57,813 nt of DNA from Thermodesulfobacteriota bacterium (GTDB lineage: Bacteria; Desulfobacterota; Deferrisomatia; Deferrisomatales; JACRMM01): positions 38,690-96,502 of the forward strand of contig JBFLZB010000001.1 of the NCBI GenBank assembly GCA_040756475.1. The letters are read 5' to 3'. Below the pieces are notes generated by a model, which worked only from the letters and a program-made list of their open reading frames with translations, did not search any database and had not been told where the DNA came from. The position numbers and the translations under genes are program-made. The first letter of the stretch is position 1. Each line of letters begins with the position of its first letter. Shown here in pieces: positions 47,835 to 56,911 of the stretch.

Positions 47835-49223
47835 ATGAACCAGGGCCGGCCGATCTACTGGCACGAGGGGGTCTTCTTGCGCCCCCAGCACTTTCAGCAG
47901 CAGGACGACTTCCACGACGCCAAGCTCTGGGCGCTGGCCGGCGCGGGCCGGCCCTACCCCTGGGGGGTGCGGACGCTGGCGGTGGCGGAGCCCGCCCTCA
48001 AGAGCCAGGTGTTCGAGGTAGCCTCGGGCGAGCTTCTCTTCCCCGACGGGGCCCTGGTGCGCCTGCCGGGAAACGCCCGCCTCAAGCCCCGGTCCCTCGA
48101 AGGCCTTTGGGACGCCTCGGGAAAGCCCCTCTCGATGTACGTGGGCCTGCACAAGCTCGCCCCCGAGGGGGTCAACGTGGCCGAGGAGGAGGGGGGCGAG
48201 CGGGAGGAACGCCGGTACGCGGCCTCCAACGGCGACACCTCCACCCGCGACCTCTACGCCCGGGGGGAGGGCCAGCCGATCCTCTATCTGGAGTACCGCC
48301 TGCGCCTCTTCGTGGAGGACGAGGCCGCCGAGGCCACCGACTACCACCTGCTCAAGATCGCCGAGGTTCAGCGCTTCGGCAATGACGTGCGCCTGGTGCC
48401 CGGGTGGGTGCCCCCCCTGGTGCACGTGGCCGGGTCGGCCCACCTGGTGCGCGAGCTCCGGGATCTGGGGGAGCAGCTCACCGCCCACGCCCACGAGCTG
48501 GCCCAGTACAAGCACGGCCGCGGCGTGGAGGCCCCCGACCTGGGCTCCCGGGATCTCCTGTACCTGCTCGCGCTGGCGGCGCTCAACCGGTGGGTGCCCC
48601 GGGTGCGCCAGTACCTGGAAACCGGCGAGGTCTCCCCCTGGGAGTTCTACGCCCTGCTGCGCCAGCTCGTGGGCGAGCTCTCCACCTTCTCGAGCCGTTA
48701 CGACGCCTTCGGGGCGCTCGCCGACACCCCCGGCGACGAGGGCCTGCCCCCTTACCGGCACACGGATCTCGGCCGGTGCTTCGGCGAGGCGTGCGGGGTC
48801 GTGGCCCGGCTCCTGGAGGAGCTCACCGCCGGACCCGACTTCGTGGCCCCGCTGCTCTTCGACGGGACCTACTACGCCGCCGACGTGCCCGACCGGATCT
48901 TCCAGGGCCGCAACCGTTACTACCTGTGCGTGCGCAGCGAGCTGGAGCGGGAGCAGGTGGTCGGCACCCTCCAGGCCATCGCCAAGCTCGGCTCCCGGGA
49001 GTACCTGCCGCTGCTCATCGCCCGGGCCCTGCCCGGGGTGGCGCTCCAGGAGCTCCCCACCCCCCCCAACGAGTTGCCCCGGCGTCCGGGCAGCCTATAC
49101 TTCGCCGTCGAGAGCCACGGCCCCGCCTGGGACGCCGTGAAGGAAAACGCCAACGCGGCCATCTACTTCGAGACTCCCCCCGGGGAGATCGAGATCGAGC
49201 TGATGGTGATCTATGAAAAGTAG
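47835..49223 (+). CDS. tssK: type VI secretion baseplate protein TssK
   Basis: A 462-residue TssK (ImpJ/VasE family). The N-terminus IYWHEGVFLRPQHFQQQD is the family hallmark. The C-terminal part contains ALPGVALQELPTPPNELPRR and the ending AIYFETPPGEIEIELMVIY, both typical. TssK connects the baseplate to the TssL-TssM membrane complex, so its presence implies that a baseplate or tail-like partner exists in the cell, although none is in the window. It overlaps tssL by 11 bp. Confidence 0.93.
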   Translation: MNQGRPIYWHEGVFLRPQHFQQQDDFHDAKLWALAGAGRPYPWGVRTLAVAEPALKSQVFEVASGELLFPDGALVRLPGNARLKPRSLEGLWDASGKPLSMYVGLHKLAPEGVNVAEEEGGEREERRYAASNGDTSTRDLYARGEGQPILYLEYRLRLFVEDEAAEATDYHLLKIAEVQRFGNDVRLVPGWVPPLVHVAGSAHLVRELRDLGEQLTAHAHELAQYKHGRGVEAPDLGSRDLLYLLALAALNRWVPRVRQYLETGEVSPWEFYALLRQLVGELSTFSSRYDAFGALADTPGDEGLPPYRHTDLGRCFGEACGVVARLLEELTAGPDFVAPLLFDGTYYAADVPDRIFQGRNRYYLCVRSELEREQVVGTLQAIAKLGSREYLPLLIARALPGVALQELPTPPNELPRRPGSLYFAVESHGPAWDAVKENANAAIYFETPPGEIEIELMVIYEK

Positions 49224-49914
49224 CGAAGCGTCCGGCGACGTGGCGGGCTGTTTCGTCGACCTGCTCGCCTACGTCTTCTTCCTGCGCTGGATCTGCGCGC
49301 GCAAGCAGCCCGAGTTCGCCGCCGTAAAGACCCGCGTCGACCAGCTCATCGACGACAGCGCGCGCCGCATGCGCGCAGCCGGCATCGACCCCCGCGACTA
49401 CGACGACGCGCGGTTTGCCGTTCTCGCCTGGGTGGACGAGACCATCCTCAACATGCCCTGGGGCCAGCGGGAGCAGTGGACCCGCTCGCTCCTCCAGGTG
49501 CGCTACTACAACACCACCAACGCGGGAGAGGAGTTCTTCGAGCGGCTCAACCGCCTGCGGTCCGACGAAAAGAGCGTGCGCGAGGTCTACTACCTGTGCC
49601 TGAGCCTGGGGTTCCGCGGGCGCTACCACGACGACGGCGACGAGTTCCTGCTGGAGCAGCTGCGAAAATCAAACTTGAAATCGATCCTCGGCGCGAGCCG
49701 CGAGCTCAACACCTATGCCGCCGAGCCGGCCTTCCCGGGCTCCGGGGATACCGGTCTCGGGGGCGCGGGCCGCAGGCCCGCGGGGAGGTTCTGGACCCTG
49801 CCCCGGATCGCCCTGGCGGCGGCCCCTCCGGTCTTCCTGGTCCTCCTCTTCGTCGTCTACCACTTCGTGCTCGACGGTGTGGTTGAAAATCTCCTGACCC
49901 GGGTGCAGGGGTGA
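49213..49914 (+). CDS. tssL: type VI secretion inner-membrane protein TssL (DotU family)
   Basis: A 233-residue short-form TssL. The cytosolic helical domain carries ARFAVLAWVDETILNMPWG, GEEFFERLNRL and LCLSLGFRGRYHDD, the three most conserved blocks of TssL/DotU. A single C-terminal membrane helix (ALAAAPPVFLVLLFVVYHF) sits near residues 195-216, and there is no peptidoglycan-binding OmpA-like domain. The start lies inside tssK, so the two are co-translated. TssM follows 5 bp after the stop. Confidence 0.93.
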   Translation: MKSSEASGDVAGCFVDLLAYVFFLRWICARKQPEFAAVKTRVDQLIDDSARRMRAAGIDPRDYDDARFAVLAWVDETILNMPWGQREQWTRSLLQVRYYNTTNAGEEFFERLNRLRSDEKSVREVYYLCLSLGFRGRYHDDGDEFLLEQLRKSNLKSILGASRELNTYAAEPAFPGSGDTGLGGAGRRPAGRFWTLPRIALAAAPPVFLVLLFVVYHFVLDGVVENLLTRVQG

Positions 49915-49919
49915 GTGCC

Positions 49920-52900
49920 ATGAAGGCGCTGCTCAAGGGAGTGCTGGTGGGCGGGGTGACCCTGGCGGGGGGCTCGGCCGCCCTGGCCGCCTACGTCTTG
50001 GGGTGGACGCCCGTCCAGGCCGGCCTCCTCTTCGGGGCGGTGGCGGTGCTGGGGGCCGCGGGAGTGGTGCTCATGCGCCTTCTGCGCGCCCGGCGCAAGG
50101 CGGCCCTCCCCGAGGCTCCATCGGCTGCCGACGCCGGCCCCCGGGGCAAGGAGGCGGCCGAGCGGCGAAAGGCCCTGGACGCCCGGTGGAAGACCTTCGT
50201 GGGCCAGCTTCGCCGCGCCAAGGTAAAGGGACGGGGCGACCCCGTCTACGCCCTCCCCTGGTACCTCTTCCTGGGGGAGGACGGCGCCGGCAAGACCACG
50301 GCCGTCGAGAACAGCCTGCTCGCGGTGTCCGGAGGGCAGCCTCCCCGGGAAGAGCCCCAGGCGGGGGGCAGCTTCGGCTGGAGGGTCCTGGAGGAAGGCA
50401 TCGTCCTCGACGCCCCGGGCCGCTATGCCTTTCCCCGCGATCCACTGGACGAGGCCGAGTGGGCGGAACTGTGCTCGCTGCTCGTGCGCACCCGCAAGGA
50501 GGAGCCCCTCAACGGCGTGCTCCTGGCCGTACCTGCGGGGGCGCTCCTGAGCCGGGGCGACGACGAGCTCAGGCGCCAGGGGGCCGCCCTGGGCAAGCGC
50601 CTGGACGAACTCACCCGCACCCTGGGGGCGGTGGCGCCGGTCTACGTGCTCGTCACCCAGTGTGATCTCGTAGGGGGCATGGCCAGGTTCTTCGGGAACC
50701 TGCCCGAGAACGCCTTTGCCGGGGCCATGGGCGGCCTCAACGACGACCGCGCCCTGGAGCGCCCCCAGGAAGCCTTCCCCGAGCAGGTGTTCGGCCGGCT
50801 CTACCGGGACCTGCGCCAGCTTCGCCTCACGCTGTTGGGCGACGTGCCCCCCGACGAGGTCCACCCCCAGGCCGTGCTCTTCCCCGAGGAGTTCCTGGAG
50901 CTCAAGGCCCCTCTGGGGCGGTTCCTCGAGGGGGTCTTCGAGAAGAACCCCTACCGGGAGCCGCCCTTCTTTCGGGGGCTCTACTTCACCAGCGCCCGGC
51001 AGGCGGGCACCCCCGCCTCGGCGTGCCTCACCCGCCTGGGGCTCCAGGACGAGATCCTGCCCCTGGCCGGGGAGAGCCGAAGCCTCTTTCTCAAGGACTT
51101 CTTCGGGCGCGTGCTGCCCGGAGACCGCGCGCTGGCGGCCCCTACCTCCCGGGCGCTGAGCTGGCGGCGGCTCACCCAGAACGCCGCCCTGGCCGGGTGG
51201 GTGCTCGCCTGCGTGGCCGTGGGGGTGCTCTTGAGCCTCTCCTTTGGCCGCAACCTCTCCACCGTGCGCAAGGTGGACCGGGAGATCCCGCCCCGCCCCT
51301 ACCTGGGGGCGGAGTTCGGGCCGAACGTGGAGCTGGCCGACCAGCTGCGCGCCACCGTGCGGGAAGCCCGGGAGAGCGGGCGGGCCGGCGTGCTCCCCCG
51401 CCTGGGACTGACCCAGGGGGAGGATCTGGCCGACCGCCTCGCGGCGGTGTTCGTGGAACGCTACCGGGCCGGCGTCCTCGACCCCCTGGACCGGGAGCTC
51501 GACCGGGGCCTCCTGGCCGTGAGCGACGGCAAGGACCCCTCGCGGGTGGCCCGCTACGTGGACTACCTCTCCAAGCGCACCAAGCTCCTGCGGCTCGCCG
51601 CGGAGGGGGAGCGCTCCGAGGAGGCTCTGGCTGCCGCCGAGCAGCCCGACTTCGGGCTGGTCCTGGCGCTGCCCGGGGGCGCCGCGGCGCCCGCCCTGGC
51701 CGAGCCGGTGGAGCGTGGCTACGGCGCCTACCTGGCGTGGCGTACCGACCCGGGGGGAGCGGCCAAGGATCTGGAGGCCGAGCAGGCCCGCCTGGCAAAC
51801 CTCCTCGCCCAGAAGGCCGTGGGGTTTGCCTGGCTCGTGGAGTGGGCCAACCTGCAAGAGTCCCTGCGCCCCGTCACCCTGGCCGTGTACTGGGGGGCCG
51901 AGCCTCCCCCAGCCGCCGGCGGAGGAAGACCGGTCCTGGTCGAGCCGGCCTACACGCCCCCGGGCTGGCAGGAGATCAGCGGGTTCATCTCCACCATTTC
52001 CCGTTCGGTGGCCGGGGGCGAGGGGCTGGGGGCGGCGCTGAATGCCTTCGAGACCTCCTACCGCACCCAGTACCTGGCCCAGTGGGAGCGCTTCCTGCGG
52101 GAGTTCAGGCAGGGGGCCGGAGGCTGGACCGGGCGCCAGAAGAGGATCGAGCTCGCGGGCCGCCTGGCCGGTCCCGAGTCTCCCTACCAGCGGGTCATGG
52201 CCGACGCCGCCGAGGGCCTCGCCCCCGCGGTGGGCCTGGCCAAGACCCTGGACGACGTGCCCGAGTGGGTCTCGCTCCTCTACCGCTGGGAGCGCCTGGG
52301 GAACCCCGAGTACCAGAAGGCCCTCAAGGGGGCCGAGGGGGTGATGGGGCGCCTGGTGAGCCGGGGAGGCAAGGTGCTGGCCGACCTGCGGGCGCGCTTT
52401 TCCGGGCAGGCCGACGAGGCCCGGGTGGTGGAGCAGGACACCCGGGGCGTGGCCTTGGTGGCGGCGTACCAGGAGAGCCTGCGGCAGATGGCCGCCGCGG
52501 TCCAGGCCCCCGCCGCCGCCTACCAGGCGGCGCGGGAGGCCTATGTGGAGGCCGAGACCCGGGTGGGCGAGCCCCAGCAGCCCGTCTCGCGAAACGCCTG
52601 GGCCCAGGCCCGGCTCTCCTCGCTGCTGTCCCAGGGCAGGCCCCGGGAGGCGGTGTTCTGGCAGCTCCTGGCCGAGCCGACGTCCCAGGTCTGGGGGGTC
52701 ATGCTCGACGAGGCCCAGGTCCACCTGCAGCAGCGGTGGGAGGCCGAGGTCCTGGCCGAGGCGAAGACCTTCACCGGCTGGGAGCAGGTGGGCGCCCTCC
52801 TGGGGGAGGGCGGCAAGGTGTGGGCCTTCCAGAGCCAGTATGTGGACACCTTTGTCGCCAAGGACCCCCGGCGGGGCTTCGTGCCCAAACGCCTGCACAA

Positions 52901-53408
52901 CGACTCGCTGACCTTCTCCGGGGGCTTCCTGGGGGTGTCGAACCTGGGCAAGCTCGGCGGCAAGGCCTTCGAGCGCAGCTACCGGGTGCAGATCGCCGCC
53001 GTGCCCACCTCGGCCAACCCCGGCGCCACCGTGCAGCCCCACCGCACCCGCCTGGTGCTCCAGTGCGCCGCCGAGAACCAGGAGCTCGTCAACCTCAACT
53101 ACCCCATCGAGAAGACCTTTTCCTGGACCCCCGGGGAGTGCTCCGACACGGTGCTGGAGATCGCCGTGGGCGACGCCGTCCTGCTCAAGCGGTACTCGGG
53201 CCACGACGGCTTTATCGCCTTCCTCAAGGACTTCCAGGCCGGCACGAGAACCTTCCGCGCCGAGGAGTTTCCCCCGGAGCAGAGCCGCCCCCTGGCCGGC
53301 TACCAGGTGCGAAACCTCACCGTGGGCTACACCTTCAAGGGCCACGCCGAAGCCCTGCGCCTGGCCGTCTACGATCCCAACGCCGTGCCCGCCGCCCTCT
53401 TCGAGTAG
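49920..53408 (+). CDS. tssM: type VI secretion inner-membrane protein TssM (IcmF family)
   Basis: A 1162-residue IcmF-type protein. Two N-terminal membrane helices (about residues 5-27 and 32-52) precede a cytosolic NTPase-like domain with an intact Walker A, LGEDGAGKTTAVENS (from about residue 116), and VLVTQCDLVGGMARFFGN as the NKxD-like region. A third helix (LAGWVLACVAVGVLLSL) near residue 425 is followed by the large periplasmic domain that contacts TssJ. A GTG at 49911 in frame is possible, but ATG 49920 has AGGGG at better spacing. Length and topology are standard. It ends the operon. Confidence 0.94.
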   Translation: MKALLKGVLVGGVTLAGGSAALAAYVLGWTPVQAGLLFGAVAVLGAAGVVLMRLLRARRKAALPEAPSAADAGPRGKEAAERRKALDARWKTFVGQLRRAKVKGRGDPVYALPWYLFLGEDGAGKTTAVENSLLAVSGGQPPREEPQAGGSFGWRVLEEGIVLDAPGRYAFPRDPLDEAEWAELCSLLVRTRKEEPLNGVLLAVPAGALLSRGDDELRRQGAALGKRLDELTRTLGAVAPVYVLVTQCDLVGGMARFFGNLPENAFAGAMGGLNDDRALERPQEAFPEQVFGRLYRDLRQLRLTLLGDVPPDEVHPQAVLFPEEFLELKAPLGRFLEGVFEKNPYREPPFFRGLYFTSARQAGTPASACLTRLGLQDEILPLAGESRSLFLKDFFGRVLPGDRALAAPTSRALSWRRLTQNAALAGWVLACVAVGVLLSLSFGRNLSTVRKVDREIPPRPYLGAEFGPNVELADQLRATVREARESGRAGVLPRLGLTQGEDLADRLAAVFVERYRAGVLDPLDRELDRGLLAVSDGKDPSRVARYVDYLSKRTKLLRLAAEGERSEEALAAAEQPDFGLVLALPGGAAAPALAEPVERGYGAYLAWRTDPGGAAKDLEAEQARLANLLAQKAVGFAWLVEWANLQESLRPVTLAVYWGAEPPPAAGGGRPVLVEPAYTPPGWQEISGFISTISRSVAGGEGLGAALNAFETSYRTQYLAQWERFLREFRQGAGGWTGRQKRIELAGRLAGPESPYQRVMADAAEGLAPAVGLAKTLDDVPEWVSLLYRWERLGNPEYQKALKGAEGVMGRLVSRGGKVLADLRARFSGQADEARVVEQDTRGVALVAAYQESLRQMAAAVQAPAAAYQAAREAYVEAETRVGEPQQPVSRNAWAQARLSSLLSQGRPREAVFWQLLAEPTSQVWGVMLDEAQVHLQQRWEAEVLAEAKTFTGWEQVGALLGEGGKVWAFQSQYVDTFVAKDPRRGFVPKRLHNDSLTFSGGFLGVSNLGKLGGKAFERSYRVQIAAVPTSANPGATVQPHRTRLVLQCAAENQELVNLNYPIEKTFSWTPGECSDTVLEIAVGDAVLLKRYSGHDGFIAFLKDFQAGTRTFRAEEFPPEQSRPLAGYQVRNLTVGYTFKGHAEALRLAVYDPNAVPAALFE

Positions 53409-53505
53409 GGACCGCTTCTCCCCAACTTTCTCTCTCCCGGACGGGGGAGCGGCGTTTGACAAGAAGCTCCCCGGGGTCGTCGCAGTTCTCTCCTCGACGA
53501 TCGAC

Positions 53506-53523
53506 CGGCCCCCCGGGGGGCGG
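53506..53523. terminator. GC-rich palindrome downstream of vapC-like gene
   Basis: A near-perfect CCCCCC/GGGGGG palindrome immediately after the minus-strand PIN gene, between converging units. No T-tract is seen, so it may be only a partial terminator. Confidence 0.35.
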
Positions 53524-53525
53524 CC

Positions 53526-53939
53526 TCAGGGGGCGATGATGGGAATGGCCAGGCGGCCCTTCTTGCGGTATACGCGGAAGTGGCCGTCCGTGGTCAGCAC
53601 GGCGCTTGCCGGATTGAGCTCGGCCATCCGCACCAGGCAGGCATCTGCGAGGGACATGGGCTGGTCCGCGTACCGCGCCATGAGATCGCGAAGCCGAGGC
53701 ACTTCGCCCGCGAGGCGGTATGAGAGCTCCACGATTCCCCGGGCCACCAGTTCCAGCGCGGCGTCCGGGCCGGAGGGCAGCCCCCGGAGCAGGAAACAGG
53801 CCTCGGAAAGCACGGCCTCACAGGTGAGAAGAGGGGGACGGAGCTCGGCCAGTCGGGTCCGCGCCCACCCGTGGTGCACGTCGCGGCGGTTGAGGAAGGC
53901 CACAAGGGGGCCGGTGTCCAGTATCGTCGGGGCGTTCAC
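53526..53939 (-). CDS. PIN-domain toxin, VapC type
   Basis: A 137-residue PIN-domain ribonuclease. Acidic active-site residues appear in order: D in ILDTGPLVAFLNRRD, E in CEAVLSEACFLL, D in PMSLADACLVRM and D in AVLTTDGHFRVY. VapC toxins cleave tRNA or rRNA. The ATG overlaps the upstream antitoxin stop by 4 bp, the usual vapBC arrangement. It converges on the Tss operon. Confidence 0.88.
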   Translation of the reverse strand: MNAPTILDTGPLVAFLNRRDVHHGWARTRLAELRPPLLTCEAVLSEACFLLRGLPSGPDAALELVARGIVELSYRLAGEVPRLRDLMARYADQPMSLADACLVRMAELNPASAVLTTDGHFRVYRKKGRLAIPIIAP

Positions 53940-54175
53940 CGTCCGTAGCCTTCCAGGTGGTCTTCGTTGCAGGACAGGTCCGGAGGGCCTTCGAGACTGC
54001 CCGCCAGATCCGCTGCCAGGTCCAGCACCGATCCCTGGGCCGCGCGCTCCCCTTCGCGCAAGAACGCCTCCAGCGCCTGCCGGGTCAGGGCCGACTTGGT
54101 GCCGCCCCGCCGAGACACGGCAGTATCGAGTTTCGCGTCGAGGTCGTCTGGAATCTTGAGGGACAGGGTCTTCAT
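53936..54175 (-). CDS. ribbon-helix-helix antitoxin, VapB/CopG-like
   Basis: A 79-residue protein with an N-terminal RHH DNA-binding motif, MKTLSLKIPDDLDAKLDTAV then TKSALTRQALEAFLRE, and an acidic C-terminus (LEGPPDLSCNEDHLEGYGR) expected to wrap the toxin. CAGGAG lies 6 bp before the ATG. It is translationally coupled to the PIN toxin and should autoregulate the pair. Confidence 0.86.
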   Translation of the reverse strand: MKTLSLKIPDDLDAKLDTAVSRRGGTKSALTRQALEAFLREGERAAQGSVLDLAADLAGSLEGPPDLSCNEDHLEGYGR

Positions 54176-54242
54176 CGGGAACTCCTGTATTACTGGTTTG
54201 CGTTCTGGATAATACCGCACGGCCGCCTGGGCGGCAAGCCCC

Positions 54243-55721
54243 TTAGCCCGACGGCGGGGCATACCTCTCGCGGTACTCCTTGACCTCCACCTTGCGGGCG
54301 GTGTTCTCCGAGCTCATGGTGCGTACGGTGCCGAAGACGGGGCGGTCGGGGGGCCAGGGGCGGTCGTAGCGGCCCAGGCACCAGGCGATGCCGGTGAGCG
54401 AGTTGGGGTCGCGGCCGTCCAGGGCGTAGCGGTCGTTGAGGTGCAGCAGGGTGTCCCAGGCCTCCCGGGGGCTCGGGGTCCACTCCAGGATCTTCTTGCC
54501 CCAGAGCATGCGCAGGTAGGTGTGGATCCGGCCCTCCCGCAGGAGCTGGGTCTGGGCGGCGTTCCACAGGGGGTCGTGGGTGGCGGCGGCCTCGAGCTCG
54601 TCCCGGGAATACCGGTACGGGCGCCGGTCGGCGGCGTGGCGCTCCAGGGCGGCCCGGGCCCAGGGGGGAAGGCTCTCGTAGCGGTCCCAGGCCGCGCCCC
54701 GGGCGCAGCCGTTGAAGCCGAGCTCGCGCCAGACCACGAGCTGGTCCAGGAACGCCTCGGCGGACTCCCCCACGCCCCACCAGCCGGTGCGCTTGCCCGT
54801 GGCCTTGGGGCCCAGGAGGTCCTCGGACCAGCCCTCGTGCTCCATGACCGCCGCGAAGACCTGGTGGGGGCAGAGGTGGCCGAAGTGGAGGTAGGGGGAG
54901 AGCCCGCTCGTGGCGTCCCGGTCGGGGTGGTTTCGGTCCTCGGCGTAGCGGGGGAGGCGCGCGGCGATGAACTCCCGAAGCCGCTCGCGGCCTGCCCGCT
55001 CCCCGCCGGTGCATGGGGCGGGGGCGACCCGGTGGTCGATGGGGAAGGCGGCCAGACTCGCGCCGGGGCGCAGGAGGGAGGGGGGGGCTTCGGGCCAGCG
55101 CTTCTGCACGTCTTCCGGGACCTCGGCCCGGCCGGGGAGGTCCCCCAGGGGGTTCGGGACGGGCAGGGCGAGGTGCTCCCGCAGGGTGCGCTGGAGGAAC
55201 CGGCGAAAGTCCACGGCCCGGCCGAAGGGCCGGTCGGCAGCCCCCAGGGGGAGGAGGCCGTTGGCGTCCACGGCCTCCACGAGGACCGGGAGCCGGGCTG
55301 CGGCGGCGGCCACCATGCGGGGGAGGAAGAAGGCCGGGGAGTCGTCGGCCACCACCAGGCATGCCCGCTCGGCCAGGGCGGCCAGGAGCCTCGTGCCCTC
55401 GCCTGGGAAGGGCTCGGCGTAGGGGCGGTAGGCGATGCCGGCCTCGCGGAAACGCTCCCGGTTGTCCCCCATCCCGTCGAGGACGAACCGGTGGAGCCGG
55501 TCGCTGGCGTGGGGATAGGCGCACCGCAGGGCCTCGAGGACGAGGAGCGGCCTTCCGAGCTCCCGGGCGCGCTCGCCGGCCTGCTGGAGGGCGAAGTTCC
55601 ACGACGCCCGGCGAAAGGCGGTCATCCAGTAGAGGACGTACTCCCCCTGCCGCCGGATGCCCTGCCGGTTGGCCGCCCGCACCCGGTGCGCCGGGACGGC
55701 GCCTACGGCTCCCGAGCTCAC
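54243..55721 (-). CDS. deoxyribodipyrimidine photolyase, class II-like
   Basis: A 492-residue flavoprotein repairing UV-induced cyclobutane pyrimidine dimers with light. The N-terminal region EYVLYWMTAFRRASWNFALQ and the C-terminal FAD domain GRIHTYLRMLWGKKILEWT with LNDRYALDGRDPNSLTGIAW match class II CPD photolyases. The GTG at 55721 overlaps the preceding stop by 4 bp (GTGA) and is chosen for that reason; no ATG gives a better start. Coupling to an NDH-2-like gene and a phytoene-dehydrogenase-like gene suggests a light-response or pigment unit. Confidence 0.85.
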   Translation of the reverse strand: MSSGAVGAVPAHRVRAANRQGIRRQGEYVLYWMTAFRRASWNFALQQAGERARELGRPLLVLEALRCAYPHASDRLHRFVLDGMGDNRERFREAGIAYRPYAEPFPGEGTRLLAALAERACLVVADDSPAFFLPRMVAAAAARLPVLVEAVDANGLLPLGAADRPFGRAVDFRRFLQRTLREHLALPVPNPLGDLPGRAEVPEDVQKRWPEAPPSLLRPGASLAAFPIDHRVAPAPCTGGERAGRERLREFIAARLPRYAEDRNHPDRDATSGLSPYLHFGHLCPHQVFAAVMEHEGWSEDLLGPKATGKRTGWWGVGESAEAFLDQLVVWRELGFNGCARGAAWDRYESLPPWARAALERHAADRRPYRYSRDELEAAATHDPLWNAAQTQLLREGRIHTYLRMLWGKKILEWTPSPREAWDTLLHLNDRYALDGRDPNSLTGIAWCLGRYDRPWPPDRPVFGTVRTMSSENTARKVEVKEYRERYAPPSG

Positions 55722-56911
55722 GGGACGCTTCCCCCGGCGTTCCCCCCAGGGCTTTCCCCGCTGCTCCCGCCGAAGAGGCGGCGGGCCAGGGCCCGGGGGA
55801 GGTCCCGGTAGAGCTCCGCCAGGTACTTGAGTTCGTTGGCCTTCTTGGCCGCCGCCGCGGCCGCCCCGTGCAGGCCGAAGCCGTAGAGCACGCCGACCCC
55901 GTCGAAGTCGCCGAAGCCGATCATCTCCCCGATGGGGCGGTAGCGGGAGGGGCGCAGGGGGCGCAGGGTCTCGTAGCGCCACAGGTTCTCGGCGGCCAGG
56001 GCCCCGTGGTAGACGGCCCGCTGGGCGCTCCCCAGGTTGGCGAAGGAGTCCCGGCTGTCCACGGTGGCGAAGTCGCCTGCCGCGAAGACCTCGGGGTAGC
56101 GGGAGCTCTGAAGGTATCGGTTGACCGTGAAAGGACCTTCGGCTTCCAGGCCCTCGAGCTCCACCCGGCGCACCCCGCTGCACCAGACCGTGAGGTCCGC
56201 CTCCAGGCGCCGGCCGTCCTCCAGGACCACCGCGCCCTCCTCCACCCGGGCGACCCCTGCGCCCAGGAGGAGGGCGACCCCCCGGTCCGCCAGGTACCGG
56301 GCCACGTAGCGGCGCTCCCTCTCCCGGCATTGGGAGCGGGCCATGACCTCGGGGCTCTGCTCGACCACGGAGATCTCGCAGGTCTCCCGGGGGGCGAGCT
56401 GCCGGAGCATGGCCGCCACTTCGAGGCCCTCGATACCGGCCCCGCACACCACGGCCCGACGGCGCACTCCCTTTCGGCCCAGGCCGAGGGCGGCGATCCT
56501 ACGGGCGCAACGGTCGGCGGCCTCGTAGGTCTGGAGGGACTCGGTGTAGCGGTCGGCCCCCTCTACCCCCAGGTACGTGGTCCGGCCCCCCAGGGCCAGG
56601 AGGAGCCGGTCGTAGAGGTGCTCGCCGGAGTTCCCGACGACGACCCGGCGCTCCAGGTCGAGCGCGCGGATCTCCTCCTGCACGTACTCCGCCCCCGAGG
56701 CCGCCGCCAGGGGGGCCAGGGGCAGCCGCACCAGGAACTCCCGGCTTCCCATGACGGCCCGCTCGTGGAAGCGGGTCTTGATGGTGTGGTGGGCCGAGGC
56801 GTCCAGCAGGACCACCCGGCGGTGCCGGCGGCCGGGAAGGCGGGCCAGCGCCCGCAGGGCGGCGAGGCCGGCGTACCCTCCGCCCAGGACGAGGAGCGGA
56901 CCTTCGGTCAT
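55718..56911 (-). CDS. NDH-2-like FAD/NAD(P)-dependent oxidoreductase
   Basis: A 397-residue pyridine-nucleotide oxidoreductase of the type II NADH dehydrogenase/sulfide-quinone reductase superfamily. The FAD-binding N-terminus LLVLGGGYAGLAALRALARL and the second dinucleotide motif AVVCGAGIEGLEVAAMLRQL are intact; the C-terminal FAD contact is FAAGDFATVDSRDSF. It may pass electrons to quinones at the membrane. The ATG overlaps the upstream gene by 4 bp (ATGA), so the three genes here form a tight operon. Confidence 0.85.
   Translation of the reverse strand: MTEGPLLVLGGGYAGLAALRALARLPGRRHRRVVLLDASAHHTIKTRFHERAVMGSREFLVRLPLAPLAAASGAEYVQEEIRALDLERRVVVGNSGEHLYDRLLLALGGRTTYLGVEGADRYTESLQTYEAADRCARRIAALGLGRKGVRRRAVVCGAGIEGLEVAAMLRQLAPRETCEISVVEQSPEVMARSQCRERERRYVARYLADRGVALLLGAGVARVEEGAVVLEDGRRLEADLTVWCSGVRRVELEGLEAEGPFTVNRYLQSSRYPEVFAAGDFATVDSRDSFANLGSAQRAVYHGALAAENLWRYETLRPLRPSRYRPIGEMIGFGDFDGVGVLYGFGLHGAAAAAAKKANELKYLAELYRDLPRALARRLFGGSSGESPGGNAGGSVP

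Noticed and set aside
40994-53408. Calling the locus a complete type VI secretion system
   Set aside because: Only TssJ, TssK, TssL and TssM are present; the tube, sheath, other baseplate proteins, ClpV and spike genes are missing from the window.
49857-53462. 1201-codon open frame antisense to tssM
   Set aside because: Shadow of a real, motif-supported IcmF gene; no homology-like features on the antisense strand.
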